This document shows, piece after piece, positions 6,704 to 13,438 of a DNA stretch of 19,352 nucleotides. The stretch comes from an uncultured Coriobacteriaceae bacterium. Lineage in GTDB: Bacteria; Actinomycetota; Coriobacteriia; Coriobacteriales; QAMH01. Within the stretch, counting starts at the first letter, position 1. Every line of letters begins with the position of its first letter. Where the stretch lies: positions 1 to 19,352 of the forward strand of contig UQUH01000033.1 of the NCBI GenBank assembly GCA_900544245.1, read 5' to 3'. The notes beneath the pieces were generated by a model, which was not told where the DNA came from, did no database searches, and saw only the letters and a program-made list of their open reading frames with translations. Both the position numbers and the translations under genes were made by a program.

Positions 6704-7210
6704 ATGGAATCGCAGATTATCATGGGTATCGATCCCGGTCTGGCAAATACGGGCTGGGGCATCATACGCTGCGGCGGGACGCACGTCGCACCCGTCGCGT
6801 ACGGCTGCATCACCACGACAAAGAGCCACGACCTGCCCACTCGCCTCGCCATCATCCACGACAACCTCCTCGAAATCATCGACCGCTACCTTCCCACGGA
6901 GCTCTCGGTCGAGGGCATCTACTTCGGCAACAACGCGAAGTCGGCCATCCCCACGGCGCAGGCACGTGGCGCAGCGCTCGTCGCCTGCGCATACAGGGGG
7001 CTCGAATACGGCGAGTACACGCCCATGCAAATCAAGCAGGCACTCGTGGGCACAGGCGCGGCGGACAAGCGGCAGATCCAGTACATGGTGCGTGCCGTGC
7101 TCAAGCTCGACCACGAGCCGCGTCCCGATCACGCCGCAGACGCCCTGGCCGCGGCCATCACGCATGCGCGGCTTCGCACGTCCAGAATCATCGAACAGCA
7201 GGTCGGATAG
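6704..7210 (+). CDS. ruvC: Holliday junction endonuclease RuvC
   Basis: This 168-residue resolvase cuts Holliday junctions symmetrically after RuvAB branch migration. The RNase H-like fold is clear, with MGIDPGLANTGWGII at the N-terminus. Catalytic residues fall at D10, E70 (LSVEGIYFG), H143 and D146 (PDHAADALAAAITH); the Glu-His-Asp numbers coincide with those of the Thermus enzyme, and His replaces the Asp found at the third position in E. coli. I chose ATG 6704 because AAAGGA lies 6 nt upstream; an ATG at 6698 touches the SD, and the longer frame from 6644 would run through the LexA box. ruvA follows after 36 nt and ruvB overlaps ruvA, so the three form one operon. Confidence 0.96.
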   Translation: MESQIIMGIDPGLANTGWGIIRCGGTHVAPVAYGCITTTKSHDLPTRLAIIHDNLLEIIDRYLPTELSVEGIYFGNNAKSAIPTAQARGAALVACAYRGLEYGEYTPMQIKQALVGTGAADKRQIQYMVRAVLKLDHEPRPDHAADALAAAITHARLRTSRIIEQQVG

Positions 7211-7246
7211 CGCCGTACCGCGCGCACCGTCACGAGGAGAGCCAAC

Positions 7247-7831
7247 GTGATCGCTTTCATCAGGGGAACCGTCGCGTACAAGGATGCCGAAATCGCCATC
7301 CTCGAGACAGGCGGCATCGGCTACGAGCTCGTCATGTCCGTTCACGCCCTGGCTGCACTTCCCGCCTGCGGCAATCCCGCCCAGGTCTGGACCTACCTCG
7401 CCGTGAAGGAGGATGACATCTCGCTGTTCGGCTTCTCGGAGCCCGCAGAACGCGAGCTCTTCGAGAAGCTCATCGCCGTAAGCGGTATCGGCCCCAAGAT
7501 GGCCATCTCCGCACTCTCCACCTTCAGGCCCGCGGAGTTCGTCGCGCACATCGCCGCGGGCGATGTCAGCGCCATCTCGACCATCCCGGGCGTGGGCAAG
7601 AAGATCGCCCAGCGCATGATCCTCGAGCTCCAGGGCACGCTCAAGACGAGCGACGCCTTCGAGGCGTTCGCCATCGGCGATGACAACCGTCCCCTGCAAG
7701 ACGCCGCCGGCGCCCTCGAGGCCATGGGCTTTAGCGGCGACGAAATCTCGGCCGCCCTCAAGGGCTGCACCGAATCGGACACGAGCGCCATCATACGCTA
7801 CGCGCTCAAGCACGTGGGAGGTGCGGCATGA
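7247..7831 (+). CDS. ruvA: Holliday junction branch migration protein RuvA
   Basis: RuvA binds four-way DNA junctions as a tetramer and loads the RuvB motor. The 194-residue product begins MIAFIRGTVAYKDAEIAILETGGIGYEL, the OB-fold domain. It then shows two helix-hairpin-helix motifs, LIAVSGIGPKMAISAL (about 75-90) and ISTIPGVGKKIAQRMILEL (about 110-128), and ends in a C-terminal three-helix domain (about 148-190) that contacts RuvB. The start codon is GTG at 7247, with GAGGAGA 7 nt upstream. Its last codons overlap ruvB by 4 nt (ATGA), as expected for coupled translation of partners. Confidence 0.96.
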   Translation: MIAFIRGTVAYKDAEIAILETGGIGYELVMSVHALAALPACGNPAQVWTYLAVKEDDISLFGFSEPAERELFEKLIAVSGIGPKMAISALSTFRPAEFVAHIAAGDVSAISTIPGVGKKIAQRMILELQGTLKTSDAFEAFAIGDDNRPLQDAAGALEAMGFSGDEISAALKGCTESDTSAIIRYALKHVGGAA

Positions 7832-8856
7832 TCTGGGAAGCCCCCGACTTCGACGAGACCCAGCGCATCGTGGACGCGCGCGAGTTACCCGAGGACGCAC
7901 GCGCCGAGCAGAGCCTGCGTCCCAAGTCGCTGGATGACTATCTGGGGCAAAGCCGCATCAAGGACAACCTCGCCGTGCTCATCGAAGCCGCGCGCATGCG
8001 TCGCGAGCCGCTTGACCACCTGCTCTTCTCTGGCCCCCCGGGTCTGGGCAAGACGACGCTTGCCAGCGTCGTGGCAAACGAGATGGGGGTGCAGATACGC
8101 ACGACCTCCGGCCCCGCCATCGATCGCGCGGGCGATCTTGCGGCCATCCTCACCAATCTCGAAGAAGGCGACATTCTCTTCATCGACGAGATACACCGTC
8201 TCAACCGTGCGGTCGAAGAGGTCCTCTATCCCGCCATGGAAGACTACGCCATCGACATCGTCATCGGGCAGGGGCCCGCGGCGCGCTCCATTCGCCTGGA
8301 CATCCCCCACTTCACCCTCATTGCGGCCACCACGCGCAGCGGCATGCTCACCGGCCCCCTACGAGACCGCTTCGGCGCCGCGTTCCACATGGACTACTAC
8401 TCGGACGACGAGCTCAAGGACATCGTCATCCGCTCGGCGACCATCCTTTCCATCGACATCGACGACGGCGGCGCCTTCGAAATCGCCTCGCGGTCACGCG
8501 CGACGCCACGTCTGGCAAACCGCCTTCTCAAGCGTGTGCGCGACTTCTCTCAGGTGCGGTGCGACGGCTACATCGACGGGGGCATCGCTCACGATGCACT
8601 CGCCTTCTTCGAAGTCGACGAGCTCGGGCTCGACCCGATGGACAACCGCATCCTCGACATGCTCGTGAACACCTTCGAAGGGCGACCTGTCGGCCTTTCC
8701 GCCCTCGCGAGCGCCCTGGGCGAGGAAGCCGATTCCATCGAGGACGTCTACGAGCCGTTTCTGCTCAGGCAAGGGCTCGTCAATCGCACGCCCAAGGGGC
8801 GTCAGGCCACCCGCAAGGCCTTCGAGCATCTGGGAAGGCCGTTTCCCGCGAAGTAG
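7828..8856 (+). CDS. ruvB: Holliday junction branch migration ATPase RuvB
   Basis: RuvB is the hexameric AAA+ motor that drives branch migration with RuvA. The 342-residue protein shows LRPKSLDDYLGQ (family N-terminus), Walker A GPPGLGKTT (69-77), Walker B DILFIDEIHRLNR (115-127), the sensor and arginine-finger segment AATTRSGMLTGPLRDRFG (166-183), the sensor 2 region SRATPRLANRLLKRVRDF and a C-terminal winged helix that ends near RQATRKAFEHLG. All key residues are present. ATG 7828 overlaps the ruvA end and has GGGAGG upstream. No obvious terminator follows; the next 186 nt hold a repeat and the leader of the VaFE gene. Confidence 0.97.
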   Translation: MIWEAPDFDETQRIVDARELPEDARAEQSLRPKSLDDYLGQSRIKDNLAVLIEAARMRREPLDHLLFSGPPGLGKTTLASVVANEMGVQIRTTSGPAIDRAGDLAAILTNLEEGDILFIDEIHRLNRAVEEVLYPAMEDYAIDIVIGQGPAARSIRLDIPHFTLIAATTRSGMLTGPLRDRFGAAFHMDYYSDDELKDIVIRSATILSIDIDDGGAFEIASRSRATPRLANRLLKRVRDFSQVRCDGYIDGGIAHDALAFFEVDELGLDPMDNRILDMLVNTFEGRPVGLSALASALGEEADSIEDVYEPFLLRQGLVNRTPKGRQATRKAFEHLGRPFPAK

Positions 8857-8870
8857 GGTATCGCACCTCG

Positions 8871-8955
8871 AACTCCGTTTCCGTCCCGAAATCGCCCCGA
8901 ACCTGCTCCTGATTTGCCCCGAAAACGCATAGGTTCTCGGGGTGGTCGTCCCGCA
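8871..8955 (+). repeat. Intergenic repeat, copy A
   Basis: This stretch contains AACTCCGTTT, CCCGAAATCG and AGGTTCTCGGGGTGGT (8931-8946). The same blocks occur in the same order, inverted, at 14925-14976. Copy A has about 20 additional nt between the blocks, made of a further CTGATTTGCCCCGAAAA-type unit. It sits 97 nt before the VaFE gene start. CCCCGA and TCGGGG at 8917-8942 can also form a small stem. Confidence 0.55.
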
Positions 8956-8980
8956 TGTCCGCGCGATAGCCTTTCCGTCA

Positions 8981-9019
8981 CCTCGTCAGGTCTTTCCAAG
9001 GCCGACGAGGCGACCTGAC
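8981..9019 (+). promoter_or_regulatory. Mutually exclusive hairpins in the VaFE gene leader
   Basis: CCTCGTC (8981-8987) pairs with GACGAGG (9004-9010), and GTCAGGTC (8985-8992) pairs with GACCTGAC (9012-9019). Both pairings are perfect. The left arms overlap by three bases and the second stem encloses the right arm of the first, so only one can form fully. The second stem ends 11 nt before the SD (AAAGGA, 9031-9036). Confidence 0.4.
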
Positions 9020-9042
9020 CAGCCCGTTCGAAAGGACATCGC

Positions 9043-11643
9043 ATGAGAACATGCAGAGAACCGTACCTGCCGGCATGGCATGCGGCCACCATCGCCTTGG
9101 CCGCGTTTGCCCTTGCCGCCTCCTTCTGCCTGCCAGCATTCCCGGCCACGCAATCCGCCGCGAGCGACGAGGGCAACATCAAGCTCAGCTATGCAAGCGA
9201 GCTAGCGAACCTGAGCGATTCCAACACGCTCTACTCTCTTGCCGATGCCCACTTCGGCATCTATTCGGACTATCAATGCACGCAAAGGGCTGGGGAGCTC
9301 GTGACCGACGAGGATGGTCATGCGACTTCCACTCCCCTTCCCGCCGGGCGATACTTCATCAAGGAAGAGCTTGCCTCACCGGGCTTTGCACTATCGACCC
9401 AGCTCTACCAGGTCGATGTGGCAATTGGCGCAAGCGCGACTGTCGAGACAAGCGCAACGCCCGACTTTAGTGCCCCTGAGGTGATCATCCGCGAGATCAA
9501 CGCCGAGACAGGCAATCCCACCGGTGTCGCCGGCGCACGTCTTGGCGGCGCGACCTACACCGTCTCCCATTACGATAGCTTTGACGATGACAACATCATT
9601 GCCGGCCCCACGCGCAGCTGGACCTTCAAGTCAGATGAAAACGGAGAGGTGCGCCTTTCCGAAGACTGCCTCGTCACGGGCTCGCCCCTCTACACCGGTC
9701 CTCATGGCCTGCCCGTCATGCCCCTCGGGCATTACACGATCACCGTCGACCAATCGCCTGCCGGTTTCGTCGCCGTCAACACGGTCCTGAACCGCGACGT
9801 GGTCGAGCCGTCCAGAAGCGACACCGAGCCTTCGCGCGAATTCGAGCCCCTTGATGAGACACTGCGACCGATACGTGGCGACTTCATGTTCAGAAAGACG
9901 GACGAGAACGGCATCGCCCTCGCCGGGATTCCCTTCCTTCTCTCGTATGCGGATGCCGACGGCGCCGCGCATGTCGAAAGCCATGTCATAGTCACGGACG
10001 AGTACGGCGACTACACCTCGAGCGCCGAAGGCACCGCCCACAGCATGCGCACGAACGCCAACGATGACGCCATCATCGCATGCGTCGACGGTACCTACGA
10101 ACTCGACGATTCGAAGCTATCCGATGATGCCGGCACATGGTTCTCGGTGGATGCGAACGGATCGCGCGCAGCGGTCGACGACACACGCGGCGCGCTCCCC
10201 TACGGCTCGTACATCCTCCAGGAACTGCCATGCGACGCGAATAGGGGCATGAACCTCGTCGCCACGCAGTTCAACGTCAACAGGGACGCCTTCACCGTCA
10301 AGCTTGACAACATCGTCAACACGCGGCCCGCAATCACGGGAAGCGCCTCTGACGCAGATGACGGAGACGGCCTCGTCCGCCCATCGGGTAACGTCAGCGT
10401 CGACGAGAAGGTCGCCTATCGCAACCTCGTCGTCGGCAAGAGCTATCGGATCAACTGCACGGCACTGGTCCAGAGCACGGGAGAGAACGTCCCCGGCCCA
10501 CAGGGCACCCCGGCGCTTGCCTCACTCGAATTCACGCCCGAACAATCGAGCGGCACCCTTTCCCTTCACGTCACGCTGGACTGCTCCGCGCTCGCGGGCG
10601 AGCGCATCGTGATGCAGCTCGAGCTCGTCGATGGCAAGGGCATGAGCATCACGGGCGATGATGAAGACGGAACGGACCAGACGCTCGACGTCGAACCCAT
10701 CATCATCGCAACGGCTTGCGATGCGTCGGACGGGGATGCCTACGTCATGGGAAGCGAGGCCATCGTGAGGGAGCACCTGAGCTACGACGGCCTGAGATCC
10801 GATCGCTCGTACATGGCGAGCTGCATCCTCAACGACAAGGCGACCGGCAACGCGCTGCGCGACGCCCAGGGCAAGGTCATCACGGCGCACGTCGAGTTCG
10901 TTCCCGAAAGCTCCAGGGGAAGCGTCGACCTTGACCTTGGCGTAGACACGAGCGCCATCGCCGGCCATGACATCGTCGTCTTCGACAAGCTGACCGATGA
11001 CGATGGCAATGTCATCGCCGACCACCGCGACATCGAGGATGCGGCGCAGACGGTCAAGACCGTCAAGCTCACGTCGAACGCGACCGACAAGGCCGATGGC
11101 GACAAGGTCTTCGACGCGAACGCCCGCGGCGTCACGATCGTCGACACCGTCAGCTACGCCAACCTCGTCCCGGGTGAGCAGTACGTCCTCAAGGGCGCGC
11201 TCATGGACAGGGAGACCGGCTGCGCGCTCAACGCGGAAGACGGCCCCGTAAGCGCCGAAGTGCCGTTCGTGCCGCAGGAAATCTCCGGATCGGTCGATGT
11301 CGAATACGGCTTCGACGCGAGCGCACAGTCGAGCCAGGTTCTCGTCGCCTTCGAGACGCTCGAGCATGACGGCAACGTGATCGCCGAACACGCCGACCTC
11401 GAGGACGTCGCCCAGACGGTGACGAGCGGCGAAGTCGACCCCGATGCCCTGTCGGGCGGCCAGGCGACATCGGGTGGCTCGAGCGGAAAGGGACCCTCCG
11501 TCCTCACCGGAGACTTCTGGACGCGCGTGCTCCTCATGTCACTTGCCACGATCTTGGGAGCCTGTGCCTGCATCGCATACGCTACCCATCGCCACAGGAG
11601 AACGCTCGAGTCGATCGCGCACAGCGACGATCCGTTCAGGTAG
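9043..11643 (+). CDS. VaFE-repeat, SpaA-like surface protein with C-terminal membrane anchor
   Basis: The 866-residue product is a predicted secreted, envelope-anchored protein resembling pilin-type or adhesin stalks. A signal peptide spans about 1-35 (TIALAAFALAASFCLPAFPA). Three prealbumin-like (SpaA/Cna-B type) domains follow at about 60-128, 145-252 and 278-412; each ends in a GRYFIKEE-, GHYTITV- or GSYILQEL-type strand. Then come three VaFE-type repeats (about 433-550, 554-671, 676-793). The third is the most canonical (DTVSYANLVPGEQYVLKG, VAFETL, AEHADLEDVAQTV), the second has VVFDKL, and the first has lost the signature. A Gly/Ser linker, one membrane helix (about 827-847) and a basic tail end the protein. 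The sortase motif expected before the helix is not canonical: only PSVLTGD is seen. SD AAAGGA is 6 nt upstream. The gene is a single transcription unit between ruvB and a strong terminator. Confidence 0.88.
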   Translation: MRTCREPYLPAWHAATIALAAFALAASFCLPAFPATQSAASDEGNIKLSYASELANLSDSNTLYSLADAHFGIYSDYQCTQRAGELVTDEDGHATSTPLPAGRYFIKEELASPGFALSTQLYQVDVAIGASATVETSATPDFSAPEVIIREINAETGNPTGVAGARLGGATYTVSHYDSFDDDNIIAGPTRSWTFKSDENGEVRLSEDCLVTGSPLYTGPHGLPVMPLGHYTITVDQSPAGFVAVNTVLNRDVVEPSRSDTEPSREFEPLDETLRPIRGDFMFRKTDENGIALAGIPFLLSYADADGAAHVESHVIVTDEYGDYTSSAEGTAHSMRTNANDDAIIACVDGTYELDDSKLSDDAGTWFSVDANGSRAAVDDTRGALPYGSYILQELPCDANRGMNLVATQFNVNRDAFTVKLDNIVNTRPAITGSASDADDGDGLVRPSGNVSVDEKVAYRNLVVGKSYRINCTALVQSTGENVPGPQGTPALASLEFTPEQSSGTLSLHVTLDCSALAGERIVMQLELVDGKGMSITGDDEDGTDQTLDVEPIIIATACDASDGDAYVMGSEAIVREHLSYDGLRSDRSYMASCILNDKATGNALRDAQGKVITAHVEFVPESSRGSVDLDLGVDTSAIAGHDIVVFDKLTDDDGNVIADHRDIEDAAQTVKTVKLTSNATDKADGDKVFDANARGVTIVDTVSYANLVPGEQYVLKGALMDRETGCALNAEDGPVSAEVPFVPQEISGSVDVEYGFDASAQSSQVLVAFETLEHDGNVIAEHADLEDVAQTVTSGEVDPDALSGGQATSGGSSGKGPSVLTGDFWTRVLLMSLATILGACACIAYATHRHRRTLESIAHSDDPFR

Positions 11644-11651
11644 AAACGAGA

Positions 11652-11678
11652 AAGCCCCGTGCTCATCGCACGGGGCTT
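11652..11678. terminator. Bidirectional intrinsic terminator between the VaFE gene and yebC
   Basis: AAGCCCCGTGC and GCACGGGGCTT form a perfect 11-bp stem with a 5-nt loop between two convergent genes, 8 nt after the VaFE gene stop. The minus-strand side is followed by a T-rich tract (TCTCGTTTCT), the plus side less so. It probably serves both genes. Confidence 0.88.
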
Positions 11679-11702
11679 CGTCATCTCGATATGCGGACCC
11701 GC

Positions 11703-12506
11703 CTAGTCCTCGTCGAGGGCAGCGGCGACCTCGTCGGTGATGTCCATGGTGCTGTAGACGTTCTGGACGTCATCGAACTCCTCGAGCTTGTCGATGAGGC
11801 GCTGGACCTTCTTGGCATCCGCGATGGAGACGGCCGTGGGATTGTTGGGCTCGAAGATGAGCTCCGCACCCTTGACCTCGATGCCCTGCTCCTCGAGAGC
11901 GCTGCGCACGGCCATGAGGTCGCTGGGCTCGGTGTAGACGACCCACTCGTCATCGGCCTCTTCGTAATCGTCCGCACCCGCCTCGATGACGGCCATCTCG
12001 AACTCGTCGGAGTCGGCGGCGGCGCCGTTGGGAGCGGTGGGGTTCTTCTTGTCTCCCGTCTCGACCTCCTTCAAGACGGTGATCTGGCCCTTGCGGTCGA
12101 ACATGTACGCCACCGAACCGTTCGCGCCCAGGTTACCACCCGAATGCGAGAAGGCGCTGCGCACGTCGGCGGCGGTACGGTTGCGATTGTCGGTCAGGCA
12201 CTCGACGTAGACGCCAATGCCGGCCGGACCGTAGCCCTCGTAGGTTACCTCCTCGAAGTTGGCGGCATCCGCACCGGAACCGAAGGCCTTGTCGATGGCA
12301 ACCTTAATCTTGTCCTTGGGCATGGAGTAGCCCTTGGCCTTGGCGATTGCCGCCGCAAGGGAGGCGTTGTTCTCGGGATTGGGGTCGCCGCCCTGCTTGG
12401 CTGCGACGGTGATGATGCGGCTGAGCTTGGAGAACATCGCGGAGCGCTTGGAATCTTGCGCCGCCTTGCGATGCTTGGTGGTTGCCCACTTGGAATGTCC
12501 GGACAT
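11703..12506 (-). CDS. yebC: YebC/PmpR family protein (TACO1 family)
   Basis: This 267-residue protein shows the family N-terminus MSGHSKWATTKHRKAAQDSKRS, then GGDPNPENNASLAAAIAKAK, the MPKDKI segment and YEGYGPAGIGVYVECLTDNRNRT, with the usual three-domain length plus an acidic insertion (about 155-185). The family was described as transcription regulators, and more recent work links it to relief of ribosome stalling; which applies here cannot be told from sequence. GGAGG lies 8 nt before ATG 12506. In many bacteria yebC sits directly beside ruvC; here it is still near ruvCAB but on the opposite strand, with the VaFE gene between. Confidence 0.95.
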   Translation of the reverse strand: MSGHSKWATTKHRKAAQDSKRSAMFSKLSRIITVAAKQGGDPNPENNASLAAAIAKAKGYSMPKDKIKVAIDKAFGSGADAANFEEVTYEGYGPAGIGVYVECLTDNRNRTAADVRSAFSHSGGNLGANGSVAYMFDRKGQITVLKEVETGDKKNPTAPNGAAADSDEFEMAVIEAGADDYEEADDEWVVYTEPSDLMAVRSALEEQGIEVKGAELIFEPNNPTAVSIADAKKVQRLIDKLEEFDDVQNVYSTMDITDEVAAALDED

Positions 12507-12542
12507 GAGTGAATCCTCCCGTGCTATTGAATCGACCGAAGT

Positions 12543-12551
12543 ATTCTAGCA
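12543..12551 (-). promoter_or_regulatory. Extended -10 promoter of yebC
   Basis: The minus strand reads TGCTAGAAT: a TGn extension plus a -10 hexamer with 5 of 6 matches, 36 nt before the yebC ATG and in the gap after lgt. No good -35 is seen, which extended -10 promoters do not require. Confidence 0.45.
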
Positions 12552-12580
12552 CTCCGCTCCGTGTTCGTGTAGCGATGTAT

Positions 12581-13405
12581 CTACGCCTTGTGGGCGGGCA
12601 TGCCCCGTTGCGGGAGCTTTCGCACGCAGCTCCACGCGATCAGGCAGATGCCGACGACGACCATGGGAAGCGAGAGCAATTGCCCCATCGTCCCCCACGT
12701 GCCGAAGAAGTAGCCGATCTGTACGTCGGGAAGGCGCACGAACTCGATGAGGATGCGGAAGACGCCGTAGAGCGTGAGGAAGGTGCCCAGGAAGAACCCA
12801 CGAGGACGCGGGGGGTTCGACTTGCGCGACAGGGCGAAGAGCACGAGGAAGATGACGAGACCCTCAAGGAGCGCCTCGTAGAGCTGCGAGGGATGGTACA
12901 TGATGCCCGACCCCGTGAAATCGACACCGATGGGCAAGGTCGTGGGTGCGCCGTACAGTTCGCCATTCACGAAGTTCGCGCAGCGCCCGAAGAGAAGGCC
13001 AAGGGGAACGCCGCAAGAGACGAGGTCGGCCAAGGTGAGAAACGGAACGTTGTAGACGAGCGAGTGTATGACGCCCGCGACCACGATGCCGACGAGCCCA
13101 CCGTGGAAGGACATCCCCCCGTTACCGAGGGCGAGGATTTCCATCGGGTTGGCGAGGTAATAACCGTCACCGTAGAGAAGGCAGTAGCCGAGCCGCGCGC
13201 CGATGATGACGCCGAAGGCGCAATAGCACACGAAGACGAGGACGTCATAGCCGGAGAAGCGAAGCTTCCAGTGCCTGGCGTAGAAATACACGACGAGGCC
13301 GGCGAGGATGAAGCCCACGACGTAGGCAACTCCGTACCACCGCACGGAAAGCGGACCGACGGAGACGATAACCGGATCGATGAGCTGGTAGATATCGTTT
13401 AGCAT
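12581..13405 (-). CDS. lgt: Prolipoprotein diacylglyceryl transferase
   Basis: Lgt transfers a diacylglyceryl group from phosphatidylglycerol to the lipobox cysteine of prelipoproteins, the first step of lipoprotein maturation, in the cytoplasmic membrane. The 274-residue protein has about seven membrane helices. It carries the family signature GRCANFVNGELYG (140-152), the conserved H101 in GGMSFHGG, R71 in IIGARLGY and the HPSQLYEALLEG segment (171-182). Length is typical (260-290). ATG 13405 lacks a Shine-Dalgarno; instead an extended -10 element ends 6 nt upstream, so the mRNA may be leaderless. yebC follows after 74 nt with its own promoter. Confidence 0.96.
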   Translation of the reverse strand: MLNDIYQLIDPVIVSVGPLSVRWYGVAYVVGFILAGLVVYFYARHWKLRFSGYDVLVFVCYCAFGVIIGARLGYCLLYGDGYYLANPMEILALGNGGMSFHGGLVGIVVAGVIHSLVYNVPFLTLADLVSCGVPLGLLFGRCANFVNGELYGAPTTLPIGVDFTGSGIMYHPSQLYEALLEGLVIFLVLFALSRKSNPPRPRGFFLGTFLTLYGVFRILIEFVRLPDVQIGYFFGTWGTMGQLLSLPMVVVGICLIAWSCVRKLPQRGMPAHKA

Positions 13406-13411
13406 GCACGC

Positions 13412-13420
13412 ATACTAACA
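13412..13420 (-). promoter_or_regulatory. Extended -10 element placing transcription start at the lgt ATG
   Basis: The minus strand reads TGTTAGTAT (TGn plus TAGTAT, 4 of 6). The hexamer (13412-13417) is separated from the lgt ATG by only six bases, so initiation at the usual distance would begin on the A of ATG. No SD exists between. The -35 region is unconvincing. Confidence 0.4.
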
Positions 13421-13438
13421 CGAACGGAGCGCACCCGC

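Noticed and set aside
6575..7900. Minus-strand frame of 441 codons opposite ruvC and ruvA
   Set aside because: Antisense to intact ruv genes; Asp/Arg/Gly-rich shadow composition.
10522..11391. Minus-strand frame of 289 codons opposite the VaFE gene
   Set aside because: Antisense to recognisable VaFE repeats; no SD and no domain.
12509..13402. Plus-strand frame of 297 codons opposite lgt
   Set aside because: Highly charged reverse image of a membrane protein; no start signal.
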